A stretch of 64,000 nucleotides of DNA, from positions 1 through 64,000 of the forward strand of contig CADEFT010000022.1 of NCBI GenBank assembly GCA_902826685.1, written 5' to 3'. This document shows, in pieces, positions 50,057 to 59,095 of this stretch. The DNA is from an uncultured Acidobacteriota bacterium. Its GTDB lineage: Bacteria; Acidobacteriota; Terriglobia; Bryobacterales; Bryobacteraceae. Below the pieces are notes generated by a model. The model made no database searches. It was given only the letters and a program-made list of their open reading frames with translations, and was not told where the DNA came from. How positions within the stretch are numbered: the first letter of the stretch is position 1; each line of letters starts with the position of its first letter. Made by a program: the position numbers and the translations under genes.

Positions 50057-51807
50057 TCAAGGTGGAAATCAAGCGGAGGGCGCTCGTCTCCTGGCTGCTG
50101 CTGGGCCTGTTGGCTGTACTGTGTACGGCTCTGGCGATCCTGCAGTATCGCTGGATCGGCGCCATCAGCCTGGCCGAGCAGGATCGCCTGGAAGACAACC
50201 TGCAAGTGGCGCTGCGGCGGATTGCCAACGATTTCGACCGCGACCTGTCGGCGGCGGCGGGCAGCCTGACCCCAGATACCGGCCAGGTGGAGGAATTGGG
50301 CGTCGAACCCGCCTACGCCGCCCGCTACAACGATTGGAAAGCTTCTTCGCCTCATCCTCAAATATTCCGGCGCCTGATGCTGGCGATTCCCGGGAACGAT
50401 CGTCTGGTGCTGCGCAAGATCGATCTCGATCACGGCACGTTTTCGGATATGGAATGGCCCGCCGAATGGCAGCGCTTGCACGACTGGATGAGTAGCCGCC
50501 TGGAAGGTTCGCCGCGTCCGATGCAGCCGCCGCCATCGGGGTTTCCGGGGCGTCCGCCAGGACGGGGAGGAGGAGGGCGCCCGCCGGTCGAGGATACACT
50601 GCTGCTCGATCTTCCGAGATTCGGCCCGGGCACGGGTGAGCAGAACTGGCTGATCGCCGAAGTGGACTCCACCTATATGGCGCGGCGGATGATGCCGCAA
50701 TTGCTCGACCGTCACCTGGGCCAGTCGATGATGGCGCAGTTTCATGCCCGCGTGACCTATCGTGATAAACCCTCGGAAGTGGTTTTCGACGCGGGCCAGA
50801 CCGAGGGCGCCGCGCGCCAGGCCGATGTGTCGGTCACGTTCTTTGAAGCCCGCGCCGAACCGATGGGCGGCTTCCGCCGCGTGGGGCCGCCGCCCCGGCC
50901 CGCCGGCGACTCCGGCCGGGGACGGCTGGTGCTCTCGCTGCGGCATAACTCGGGCTCGCTCGACGCCGCCGTGGCCCGCCATCGCCGCCGGAATTTCGCC
51001 ATCTCCGGCGCCATCATTCTGCTGATGGGCGCCTCGGCGGCCATCCTGTTTCGCCTCTCGCGGCAGGCGCAACAACTGGCCGACCTGCAGATGCAGTTCG
51101 TGGCCGGCGTATCGCACGAGTTGCGCACGCCGTTGACGGTGATTCGCACCGCCGCCTATAACCTGCGCGGCAAGATCGCCTCCAATCCGGCGCAAGTGGA
51201 ACGCTACGGTGGACTCATCCAGAACGAAAGCGAAAAGTTGAGCGCCATCGTGGAGCAGATTCTCCGCTTCGCCGGCGCCAAGGCGGGCAAGGTGATCCGC
51301 CAACGCGAACCGGTGCCTGTGCAGGACGTGGTGGAGGATTCGATTCTCGCCTGCCGTTCTTTGTTTGAAGGCTCCAAATTGAAGCTGGAAAAGGAAGTGG
51401 CTCCGGACCTTCCCATGATCCTCGCCGACAGCATGGCGCTGCAGCATGCGGTGCAGAACCTGATTCAGAACGCCGTGAAATACGGCACCGAAGGCAATGA
51501 TTGGATCGGCGTCTCCGCGTCGGCGCCCGATGAGAGCGTGGTTGAAATACGGGTCGCCGATCGCGGCCCTGGCATTCCGCCGGAAGAGCAGGCGCGCGTG
51601 TTCGACCCGTTTTTCCGCGGCAAGCGCGCCGTCCAGGATCAGATTCACGGCACCGGACTCGGGCTCAACCTGGTCCGCCAGATCGTGGAGGCTCACGGAG
51701 GCACAATCGCCGTCGAGAGTGAGATGATGAAGGGCACGGCGTTCGTGATCCGCTTACCGGTCGCGCCGGCAGAGTATCAGGATGAGTTCGCGAATTCTAC
51801 TGGTTGA
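50053..51807 (+). CDS. Membrane sensor histidine kinase
   Basis: A 584-residue kinase. TM1 is at about 11-32, an extracytoplasmic region at 33-312 with a Pro/Gly-rich stretch around residue 160-180, TM2 at about 314-334. Then come HisKA with H355 in AGVSHELRTPLTV, the N-box LIQNAVKYG, G1 DRGPGIPP and G2 GTGLGLNLVRQIVEAHGG. It shares 26 bases with the response regulator gene and overlaps the small membrane protein gene by four bases, so the three are one operon. The signal sensed is unknown. Confidence 0.93.
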   Translation: MIKVEIKRRALVSWLLLGLLAVLCTALAILQYRWIGAISLAEQDRLEDNLQVALRRIANDFDRDLSAAAGSLTPDTGQVEELGVEPAYAARYNDWKASSPHPQIFRRLMLAIPGNDRLVLRKIDLDHGTFSDMEWPAEWQRLHDWMSSRLEGSPRPMQPPPSGFPGRPPGRGGGGRPPVEDTLLLDLPRFGPGTGEQNWLIAEVDSTYMARRMMPQLLDRHLGQSMMAQFHARVTYRDKPSEVVFDAGQTEGAARQADVSVTFFEARAEPMGGFRRVGPPPRPAGDSGRGRLVLSLRHNSGSLDAAVARHRRRNFAISGAIILLMGASAAILFRLSRQAQQLADLQMQFVAGVSHELRTPLTVIRTAAYNLRGKIASNPAQVERYGGLIQNESEKLSAIVEQILRFAGAKAGKVIRQREPVPVQDVVEDSILACRSLFEGSKLKLEKEVAPDLPMILADSMALQHAVQNLIQNAVKYGTEGNDWIGVSASAPDESVVEIRVADRGPGIPPEEQARVFDPFFRGKRAVQDQIHGTGLGLNLVRQIVEAHGGTIAVESEMMKGTAFVIRLPVAPAEYQDEFANSTG

Positions 51808-52468
51808 GGATGAGCCCGGGCTAAGCCTGACCGTATCGGACCTGCTCGCCTCCGACGGCCATGAAGTGGAGACGGCCGCCGACGGACCTTCCGGCCTGAC
51901 CAAGGCGCTGCAGAAAGAGTACGACCTGATCGTGCTCGACGTCATGCTGCCAGGCAAGAACGGCTTCGACGTCTGCCGGGAACTGCGCCAGCGCGGGCGC
52001 GACACGGCGATCCTGATGCTTACCGCCAAGACGCAAGTCGTGGACCGCGTGGTGGGTCTCAAGCTCGGCGCCGACGACTATGTGACCAAACCCTTCGACC
52101 CCACGGAACTGCTGGCGCGGGTCGAGGCGCTGTTGCGGCGGGTCAAGAAAGACAACCGGCCCCAGGTGTCGAGCTTCGAGTTCGGCGACGTGAAGGTCGA
52201 TTTCGAGAAAGGCCACGTGGCGAAAGCGGGCAGCGCGCTCAACCTGGCGTCGAAGGAACTGCAGTTGCTGCGCTACCTGGTGGACCAGCGCGGCAACGTG
52301 GTCTCGCGCGAGGAACTGCTGCAGAACGTCTGGGAATATCAGAGCGACGTTTCCTCCCGCACCATCGACGTGCATGTGGCGTGGCTGCGGCAGAAGCTCG
52401 AAGACAACCCGCAATTTCCCAAGTTCATCCACACCGTGCGAGGCGTGGGTTATCGTTTCACACCCTGA
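51782..52468 (+). CDS. OmpR-family response regulator
   Basis: A 228-residue regulator, cognate partner of the kinase at 50053-51807. Receiver: E9-D10-E11, D53 in VLDVMLPGKNGF, and YVTKPFDPTELLARV. Winged helix: LASKELQLLRYLVDQRGNVV and RTIDVHVAWLRQKLEDNPQF. The start ATG 51782 lies inside the kinase gene. It is closely related in sequence to the orphan regulator at 47686-48369, so the two may be recent paralogues. Confidence 0.94.
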   Translation: MSSRILLVEDEPGLSLTVSDLLASDGHEVETAADGPSGLTKALQKEYDLIVLDVMLPGKNGFDVCRELRQRGRDTAILMLTAKTQVVDRVVGLKLGADDYVTKPFDPTELLARVEALLRRVKKDNRPQVSSFEFGDVKVDFEKGHVAKAGSALNLASKELQLLRYLVDQRGNVVSREELLQNVWEYQSDVSSRTIDVHVAWLRQKLEDNPQFPKFIHTVRGVGYRFTP

Positions 52469-52522
52469 AACCACTGCACCCTTTCCGCGATCCGGCCGAT
52501 AAGAGAACACGGAGGAAAATCT

Positions 52523-52825
52523 GTGTTCCGAATCGCCGCTCTCGCCGTGGTGTTAGCCGGGCTATGTCCGGCCGCTGGAATTCCGAAGCCGAAACTGGGG
52601 AAGCTTAAGAGCATCCGCTCCGTCATTCTCTCCGACAGCCGGAAGGGCCGCATGCTGCGCCTGGGACTGGGCTTTGCGGCCACCACCGGTACGCTCGCCT
52701 TCCGGCCCGGCGCGGGCCCTTATTTCCCGGCAACCGCCCCCGCGGGACCGGTGATTACGGCCGGGGCGTCCTCCTTCGGCTGCTCGGGTTGCGTTGGACC
52801 CGATTGGACGAACCGGCGGCCTTAA
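52523..52825 (+). CDS. Small exported protein of unknown function
   Basis: A 100-residue protein starting at GTG 52523 after GGAGG. Signal peptide MFRIAALAVVLAGLCPAAG, then a basic segment (KPKLGKLKSIRSVILSDSRK), a hydrophobic stretch (MLRLGLGFAATTGTLAF) and a Gly/Pro-rich end with CSGC. I recognise no family. It follows the response regulator by 54 bases and may be a target of that system. It overlaps the stop of the convergent TonB receptor gene by 4 bases. Confidence 0.55.
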   Translation: MFRIAALAVVLAGLCPAAGIPKPKLGKLKSIRSVILSDSRKGRMLRLGLGFAATTGTLAFRPGAGPYFPATAPAGPVITAGASSFGCSGCVGPDWTNRRP

Positions 52826-55497
52826 TACTCGAACTGCATCATCAACTGCACCTGGCGCGGATTCAGCACCTCGATCACGCCTTTGTAGCTGGGTGTGAAA
52901 TAGCCGCTGACACGCAGCGGGTTGCTGTGGTTGAGCGCGTTGAAAAACTCGGCGCCGAACTGCAGCCGCGCGCGGTTCTCCCGGATCGGAATCGTCTTCA
53001 TCACGCGTACGTCCACTGAGGCGATTCGCGGCATCAGATCGGCGTTGCGCCGGAATCCCTCCGGACGCGCGGTAATCGGATAGGCGCCGGTGCGATACAC
53101 ATCCGAAGTCGCCAATTGATTCAGCGGCCTGCCGGTGCCGTAGGAAACCACCGGCGCCAGCGTGATCTCCTGCAGCGCTTCGCGCAGCCACCCCGGTCCG
53201 CCCGATTTCCAGTCATCCAGCGGAATTTCATACACGCCGCTCAATGCGATCCGGTGGCGCTGATGCAACCGCGACAGGGCCCAATCGAGACGTGTGTTCG
53301 CCGGGTTCAACGGCTGCTCATCGTAATCCGACGCATCGTCTTCGGTCGTTCCCATGGAATAGGTGATCAGGTAGGTGAATTCGTTCTTCAACCGCCGGTT
53401 TACCGACGCGGAGAAGCCGCGGTAGTGCGAAGAAGAAGTCTGCTCCAGCACGAATTGCGGCGGCACGGTGAGCGCGGCGTTGCGAATGCGCGGCAGGCGC
53501 AGCCCGCGCACGTCGCTGAATTCGAGCGAAACGGTGGTGTCGGCATCGATCTTCCTTTCAAGCCCGGCCGTCACCTTGCGGCTGTAAGTGGAGGTGAAAC
53601 CGGGCGCGGGCCGGTAGGTCGAGCGTCCGCCGTCGTAAAGCTCATAGCCGCGGCGGCCATCCTTCAACATCGCCTCACTCAGATACTCGAGCGGATAGCG
53701 ATCGAAGAAGAGTCCCGCCCCCAACCGGAACACCCAGCCGGGAGCTCCGCCCGGGTGCCAGGCCAGCCCCACCCGCGGCGCGACGTTGCGATTCGTTGAA
53801 GGGAACGGCGCGGGAAGGAACTGTTTGTCCCACCGCACGCCCAACTCAAGCGATAGCGACGGCGCAATCTGCCACCGGTCCTGCGCCCAGAATCCCAGAG
53901 GCACGGTGCGCGTCCGCAGCGACGGATCGCCGAAGGCCTGAATCGATACGCCGGGCCGCCCGGCGAGGAACGCGTCCAGCGCCGGATACACATGGATGCC
54001 GCGATAGCGGTTCGCCATACGCCCATCGAAGAAGACGGCATGCGCGCTGGCCCCCACCGTGGCCAGATGGCGGCCGCGAACCCATTGCAGGCTCTCGACG
54101 ATCTCGACGTGATTCTCGGCGCGGTCCTGGTCTAAACGATAAGAGGATCCGAAACTCGCAATTCCGGGAATATCGAACATCGGTCCGCCTCCGTTTGGCG
54201 TGAGCGACACCGAACGCCGGCTCACTTGCAGCCGCAAATCGCTCAGAGCCGTGGGGCTGAACACGCGCGACCAGCCGGAGACGAAGGAGAAATCGCGCGT
54301 GCGGCTGGAACCGCGCGCCGAAACATCGGTGAAATTGTCGACGCTCTGGACGTCGTTACGCACATGGCCGCTTGAGTAAGCGAAGCGCCCGGTCAGCGTG
54401 TTCGCCGCGTTGATGAGGTGGCTCGCCTTGAGCGAAGCCAATGTGTCCGATTCCCCGGCGTCGAACAGTCCGCGCAGCAGCGGCCGCACGGCTGGAACGT
54501 TCATGCCCGCCAATGTTTGATTAATCGACAGGAACTGCCGTGGAGCCTCCGACCATTCCTGGCTGCTTTCCCTCGCATATTCCCACGCGGACATGAAAAA
54601 CGTCCGGTCGCGGCGCACCGGACCGCCAATCGAAACACCCGGCTGATAGCGGCGGAATCGCGGCGTATAGACGGTCTCGGCCTCGGGATTGCGCGCGTTC
54701 AATGCCTCGTTCTGGCCGAAGAACGTGAAGTCGCCATGCCAGATGTTTTCGCCCGATCGTGTCACCATGTTGACCAGCCCGCCCGCGGCGCCGCCGAACT
54801 CGGCGCTCACCTGCGTGCCGGCGACGCGAAACTCCTGCACCATTTCAAGCCCGATCGCGACGCGATTGCCGCCGGTCGCTTCGTCTCGATTGTCCACGCC
54901 ATCGATCGAAATGCTGTTGTTACGCCCGCGCATGCCGGCGAAAACGAAACCCGAGTCGTTGCCCGGATTGCGCAGGCCGGCCGGGGAACGCGCGGTGTTC
55001 GAACGCGGCGAAGAGGCGACGCCAGGCGCGGCCAGCACGAAGTTCAAATAGTTGCGATTGGCGGCCGGCGATTCTTCGATGCGTTCCCCGCCCAATGCCA
55101 CGTTGGCATTGGTGGCTTGCGTTTCGAGCGCATCGGCACGCTCCTGAACATCGAGCCGTTCGGAAACCGGCGCCAGCGACATCGTGACACGCTGCACCAC
55201 GGTCTGCCCTACGGAAATGGCAATCGCGGAAATCATCACTTTCGCGAAGCCGGATCTTTGAGCGATTACCGAGTACTCGCCCACCGGCAGGCCCGCGAAT
55301 CGCGCCAGCCCCGCTTCATTGGTAATCGCCTGCCGCGACGCGCCGGACGATTCATGCCGCGCCACCAGTTCCACGGAGGCAACCGGCCCGCCGAAGCTAT
55401 CGGAGACGCGGCACTCGAGTACACCGGTAATCGCGGAGGGTTGGGCGAAGGCAGGTGTCGCGAGAACCACAAACAGGGAAACGAAGAGTCCGTTCAC
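52822..55497 (-). CDS. TonB-dependent receptor, second copy
   Basis: About 891 residues from the suggested GTG 55497. A short signal peptide (LFVSLFVVLATPAFA), a carboxypeptidase-regulatory-like domain (ECRVSDSFGGPVASVELVAR, LPVGEYSVIAQRSGFAK), a plug (RNYLNFVLAAPGVASSPRSN, SISIDGVDNRDEATG) and a barrel ending in LMMQFEY are seen. No Shine-Dalgarno site precedes the GTG and no ATG gives a signal peptide, so the start is unsure. It differs a lot from the receptor at 32205-35540. It lies 46 bases from a divergent gene for an outer-membrane-like protein. Confidence 0.88.
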   Translation of the reverse strand: MNGLFVSLFVVLATPAFAQPSAITGVLECRVSDSFGGPVASVELVARHESSGASRQAITNEAGLARFAGLPVGEYSVIAQRSGFAKVMISAIAISVGQTVVQRVTMSLAPVSERLDVQERADALETQATNANVALGGERIEESPAANRNYLNFVLAAPGVASSPRSNTARSPAGLRNPGNDSGFVFAGMRGRNNSISIDGVDNRDEATGGNRVAIGLEMVQEFRVAGTQVSAEFGGAAGGLVNMVTRSGENIWHGDFTFFGQNEALNARNPEAETVYTPRFRRYQPGVSIGGPVRRDRTFFMSAWEYARESSQEWSEAPRQFLSINQTLAGMNVPAVRPLLRGLFDAGESDTLASLKASHLINAANTLTGRFAYSSGHVRNDVQSVDNFTDVSARGSSRTRDFSFVSGWSRVFSPTALSDLRLQVSRRSVSLTPNGGGPMFDIPGIASFGSSYRLDQDRAENHVEIVESLQWVRGRHLATVGASAHAVFFDGRMANRYRGIHVYPALDAFLAGRPGVSIQAFGDPSLRTRTVPLGFWAQDRWQIAPSLSLELGVRWDKQFLPAPFPSTNRNVAPRVGLAWHPGGAPGWVFRLGAGLFFDRYPLEYLSEAMLKDGRRGYELYDGGRSTYRPAPGFTSTYSRKVTAGLERKIDADTTVSLEFSDVRGLRLPRIRNAALTVPPQFVLEQTSSSHYRGFSASVNRRLKNEFTYLITYSMGTTEDDASDYDEQPLNPANTRLDWALSRLHQRHRIALSGVYEIPLDDWKSGGPGWLREALQEITLAPVVSYGTGRPLNQLATSDVYRTGAYPITARPEGFRRNADLMPRIASVDVRVMKTIPIRENRARLQFGAEFFNALNHSNPLRVSGYFTPSYKGVIEVLNPRQVQLMMQFEY

Positions 55498-55543
55498 ATC
55501 GTCTAAAAATTTGAACTCGACGATTCTCAGTCTACCTCGTCTT

Positions 55544-56740
55544 ATGAACGGAGAGTGGACCAAAACGATCCTTCTTCTCGCGGCCGCGGTGTGTCCACTT
55601 GCCGCCGAATCGCAAGTGCAGTGGGTTCCGCTGCTGAAGCAATCCTCGCTATTTCTCGGCATAGAGCATGGCTTCCGTCTCGCCACCGAACCCGGCACGC
55701 GCGAAGGTTCGCGCGGCAGCTATTTCAAGGGCTACTTGAACTCCGTGCGCAATCTGCGGGGCTGGTCCGATGGGGACGAGTTCTACGTCAACTACGTCGG
55801 CCATCCTTTGCAGGGCGCGATCGCGGGCAACATCTGGGTGCAGAACGATCCGGAATACCGCGGCTTTGAGTTCGGCAAAGATCCGCGCTATTGGCGGGGC
55901 CGTCTGCGCGCCATGGCCTTTTCGTGGGCCTACAGCACGCAGTTCGAGATTGGTCCGCTTAGCGAGGCCTCCATCGGCCAGATCCAATCGAAGCCGCCCG
56001 CCATTGGTTTCGTCGATCATGTCGTCACGCCGGTGGTCGGCACCGGATGGATGCTCGCCGAGGATTGGCTCGATAAGCATGTCATCGCCAGGCTCGAAGG
56101 ACACATGGAGAATCGCTGGGGCCGCCTGCTGCTCCGCGGAGGACTCAATCCTTCGCGCAGCATGGCCAACATCCTGGCGGGTAAAGTTCCCTGGCACCGC
56201 TACACGCGCGGCGGGGTGAATGAACGGATGGTCCTTCGGACACCCGTTCCGCCGCTGGAACACGGCGGTGACGCCTATCCGCCGCGCTACAGCTTCACGG
56301 TTCCGGTGAACACGTGGATGTTCGGCGGACAGGCGTGCCTCGGCAGTTCCGCTCTGGTGGGCTATCGGGTCTCGCGATCCTGGGATCTGGCGGGCGAAGT
56401 CGGTGGCTGCAAGATGCTGGGCTTCGACAAAGCGCACAGCGGCGATACCCTGGTCTACATGGCCGGTCCGCAGTGGACCAGCCGTCCGGAGGGGCGCCTG
56501 CTGCCGCGTATGCGATTCCTGGTGGGCGGCCACAAGGTCACCGAGGAAGGCGTGGCGCAGGTCAATGCGCCGGTCGTCGCCATGGGGCTTGGTCTCGACC
56601 TGGGCCTCAACCATGTAGTGGCTCTGCGCGTCGCCGACCTGCAATACATGCATTCCTGGATCGGCGATCCACGCCTGACCGACTATCGCAACGGCGTCCG
56701 CTTCAGCACCGGAGTCGTCTTCCGCTGGGGCGCGTTCTAG
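55544..56740 (+). CDS. Outer-membrane-like exported protein, unknown function
   Basis: A 398-residue exported protein (signal MNGEWTKTILLLAAAVCPLAAES). Many alternating aromatic strands occur, e.g. LFLGIEHGFRLATEP, YSFTVPVNTWMFGGQACLG, SALVGYRVSRSWDLAGEVGG, MGLGLDLGLNHVVALRVADL, and a terminal FSTGVVFRWGAF whose final Phe is a usual beta-barrel assembly signal. The middle contains a helical region with GWMLAEDWLDKHVIARLE. It may be an outer membrane protein. It lies divergent from a TonB receptor, 46 bases away, which could indicate joint expression. I cannot name a family with confidence. Confidence 0.6.
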   Translation: MNGEWTKTILLLAAAVCPLAAESQVQWVPLLKQSSLFLGIEHGFRLATEPGTREGSRGSYFKGYLNSVRNLRGWSDGDEFYVNYVGHPLQGAIAGNIWVQNDPEYRGFEFGKDPRYWRGRLRAMAFSWAYSTQFEIGPLSEASIGQIQSKPPAIGFVDHVVTPVVGTGWMLAEDWLDKHVIARLEGHMENRWGRLLLRGGLNPSRSMANILAGKVPWHRYTRGGVNERMVLRTPVPPLEHGGDAYPPRYSFTVPVNTWMFGGQACLGSSALVGYRVSRSWDLAGEVGGCKMLGFDKAHSGDTLVYMAGPQWTSRPEGRLLPRMRFLVGGHKVTEEGVAQVNAPVVAMGLGLDLGLNHVVALRVADLQYMHSWIGDPRLTDYRNGVRFSTGVVFRWGAF

Positions 56741-56759
56741 GCGTGGCGGAACGGCCCCC

Positions 56760-56789
56760 TTGCGAGTCTGTTTCCTAAATCGCTATCAT
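56760..56789 (+). promoter_or_regulatory. Promoter-like element for acpP-fabF-etfBA
   Basis: TTGCGA (56760-56765) and TATCAT (56784-56789) are separated by 18 bases, close to a housekeeping -35/-10 pair. A leader of about 25 bases then leads to acpP at 56821, whose ribosome binding site GGAGG lies at the end of it. Confidence 0.5.
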
Positions 56790-56820
56790 CATGACGTTTG
56801 CACCAAAGTTTGGAGGATGC

Positions 56821-57057
56821 ATGTCCGTTGAAGCAAAAGTGAAGCAGATCATCGTTGAGCAACTGGGTGTGGATGAGGCTCAGGTCGATAGCACTGCTTC
56901 TTTCGTGGACGACCTCGGCGCGGATTCTCTCGATATCGTCGAACTCGTGATGGCTTTTGAGGAAGCCTTCAACATCGACATTCCCGACGAAGACGCCGAG
57001 AAGATCGCCACGGTCAAAGACGCAATCGATTACATCGAAAACAAGACCAAGAAATAA
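56821..57057 (+). CDS. acpP: Acyl carrier protein
   Basis: A 78-residue acyl carrier protein, which carries growing fatty acyl chains on a phosphopantetheine attached to S36 in GADSLDIVELVMAFEE. Length and the acidic helix II match AcpP. The ATG at 56821 follows GGAGG; a longer frame from 56791 is not conserved-looking. fabF follows after 32 bases. Confidence 0.97.
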   Translation: MSVEAKVKQIIVEQLGVDEAQVDSTASFVDDLGADSLDIVELVMAFEEAFNIDIPDEDAEKIATVKDAIDYIENKTKK

Positions 57058-57089
57058 AGAATTCCATCGTCACGGGCGGTAACAACAAC

Positions 57090-58331
57090 TTGTCACGAAG
57101 AGTCGTCGTAACCGGCGTGGGGCTGGTGTCCGCGCTGGGAATCGGCACCGAAGAAAATTGGACGGCCCTGCAGGCGGCCCGCAACGGGATCGAGCGTATC
57201 ACGCTGTTCGATCCCACGGGCTTTGCCTGCCAGATTGCCGGCGAGGTCAAAGACTTCGATCCGCTCCGCTGGGTGGAGAAAAAAGAAGTCAAGAAAATGG
57301 GCCGCTTCATCCAGGTGGGCATCGCGGCCGCCGAGTTCGCCATGGAGATGGCGAAGCTGAAGATCCCGGATGAAGACGCCGAAATGGCCGGGGTTTATAT
57401 CGGCAGCGGAATCGGCGGGTTCGAAGTGATCGAGCGCGAACACAAGACGCTGCTCGAACGCGGTCCCAGCCGCATTTCGCCCTTCTTCATTCCGGCCACC
57501 ATCGTCAACCTGGCTTCCGGCCACGTTTCCATTCGCACCGGTGCCAAGGGGCCGAACTCGGCCACCGCCACCGCCTGCACCACCAGCGCCCATGCCATCG
57601 GCGACTCCTACAAAATCATCCAGCGAGGCGACGCCGACATCATGATTTGCGGTGGCGCCGAAGCGGCCGTCACGCCCATGAGCGTGGGCGGATTCGCCGC
57701 CATGAAGGCTCTCTCGACACGCAATGACGATCCGGCGCACGCCTCCCGCCCCTGGGATAAGGGCAGGGAAGGCTTTGTGGTGGGCGAAGGCGCGGGCATC
57801 CTCATTCTGGAAGAACTGGAATACGCCAAACGCCGCAACGCGCCCATTCTGGCCGAAGTGGCGGGCTACGGGATGAGCGGCGACGCCTATCACATCACGT
57901 CGCCTTCGGAGGACGGCGAAGGCGCTTACCGCGTCATGCGCAATGCGCTGCGCGACGCCAGGCTCGAACCTTCGGCGATCGACTACATCAATGCGCACGG
58001 AACGTCGACGCAGTTGGGCGATCGCATTGAGACGCTCGCCATCAAGCGCGCTTTTGGCGATCATGCCTACAAGCTTGCCGTCAGTTCCACCAAATCCATG
58101 ACCGGCCATTTGCTCGGCGGCGCGGGCGGTCTCGAAGCGGGCATCACCGTGCTCGCGCTGCGCGACCAGATCGCCCCGCCCACCGCCAATCTGCACGATC
58201 CCGATGAAGGCTGCGACCTGGACTACTTGCCCCTCAAAGCACGTTCCATGAAGATCGAGTACGCGCTGTCGAACTCGTTCGGGTTCGGCGGGACGAACGG
58301 CTGTCTCATTTTCAAGCGATACTCGAATTGA
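57090..58331 (+). CDS. fabF: Beta-ketoacyl-ACP synthase II
   Basis: A 413-residue condensing enzyme for fatty acid elongation. The catalytic cysteine is C163 (TACTTSAHAIGDSY), with histidines in YINAHGTSTQLGD and STKSMTGHLLGGAGG; the N-terminus RRVVVTGVGLVSALG is typical. The start is TTG 57090, since no ATG or GTG precedes the conserved N-terminus; the ribosome binding site is weak (GGGCGG). Its stop overlaps the etfB ATG (TGATG). Confidence 0.95.
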   Translation: MSRRVVVTGVGLVSALGIGTEENWTALQAARNGIERITLFDPTGFACQIAGEVKDFDPLRWVEKKEVKKMGRFIQVGIAAAEFAMEMAKLKIPDEDAEMAGVYIGSGIGGFEVIEREHKTLLERGPSRISPFFIPATIVNLASGHVSIRTGAKGPNSATATACTTSAHAIGDSYKIIQRGDADIMICGGAEAAVTPMSVGGFAAMKALSTRNDDPAHASRPWDKGREGFVVGEGAGILILEELEYAKRRNAPILAEVAGYGMSGDAYHITSPSEDGEGAYRVMRNALRDARLEPSAIDYINAHGTSTQLGDRIETLAIKRAFGDHAYKLAVSSTKSMTGHLLGGAGGLEAGITVLALRDQIAPPTANLHDPDEGCDLDYLPLKARSMKIEYALSNSFGFGGTNGCLIFKRYSN

Positions 58332-59095
58332 TGAAGATCATCGTAGCGGTCAAGCAGGTGCCGTCGCGGGACTCGATTCTCAAGGTCAACGCCGGCGGGC
58401 AGTGGGTGGAAGATACCGACCTCACCTACGAAGTGAATGAGCCCGATGCCTACGCGCTCGAAGAAGCGCTGCAGTTGAAAGAAAAACACGGCGGGGAAGT
58501 GATTGTGCTCTGTCTCGGTCCGGCGGGCGCCGCCAGCACGATTCGCGAAGGGCTGGCCAAAGGAGCCGACCGCGCCATTCATATCGAAGAGGAAAACGGC
58601 GGCCGGCTCGATTCGCTGGGCCTGGCGAAGATGCTGGCGAAGGCGGTGGCGGCCGAAAGTCCGGATCTGCTGCTGACCGGTCTGCAATCGGACGATCTGG
58701 GTTCGGGGCAAACCGGCGTCGTGCTGGCCGAATTGCTCGGCTGGGCGCATTCCACCATCATTATGCAGGTGGAAAAGATCGAGGGCGGAATCCGCGTGAA
58801 GCGCGAGCTCGAAGACGGCTGGTTCCAGAACATCGATCTGCCGCTGCCCGCGGTGTTGACGATTCAATCGGGTATCAACAAACTCCGCTACGCCACGTTG
58901 ATGGGCATCAAGAAAGCCAAATCGAAAGAGATCAAAAAGCTCGCCGCCGAAGGCGCCGGTTCCACCGCGACGGCCGTGATTGAGAAGATCTATCCACCGC
59001 CGAAGTCGAAGCAGACGCAGATTCTCGAAGGGCCGGCCAAGGAAGTGGCGGCCAGGCTGGCGGAGAAGCTGAAGTTCGAGGTGCGCGTGCTATGA
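58331..59095 (+). CDS. etfB: Electron transfer flavoprotein, beta subunit
   Basis: A 254-residue ETF-beta that binds AMP and helps pass electrons from acyl-CoA dehydrogenases to the quinone pool. Motifs: MKIIVAVKQVPSRDS, NEPDAYALEEALQLKE, LLLTGLQSDDLGSGQTGVVL and the C-terminal INKLRYATLMGIKKAKSKEI, the last being the recognition-loop region. It starts within the fabF stop and its own stop overlaps etfA (ATGA). Confidence 0.94.
   Translation: MKIIVAVKQVPSRDSILKVNAGGQWVEDTDLTYEVNEPDAYALEEALQLKEKHGGEVIVLCLGPAGAASTIREGLAKGADRAIHIEEENGGRLDSLGLAKMLAKAVAAESPDLLLTGLQSDDLGSGQTGVVLAELLGWAHSTIIMQVEKIEGGIRVKRELEDGWFQNIDLPLPAVLTIQSGINKLRYATLMGIKKAKSKEIKKLAAEGAGSTATAVIEKIYPPPKSKQTQILEGPAKEVAARLAEKLKFEVRVL

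Noticed and set aside
49798..51696. 632-residue minus-strand frame opposite the sensor kinase
   Set aside because: The kinase on the plus strand has all its motifs in order; the opposite frame has none.
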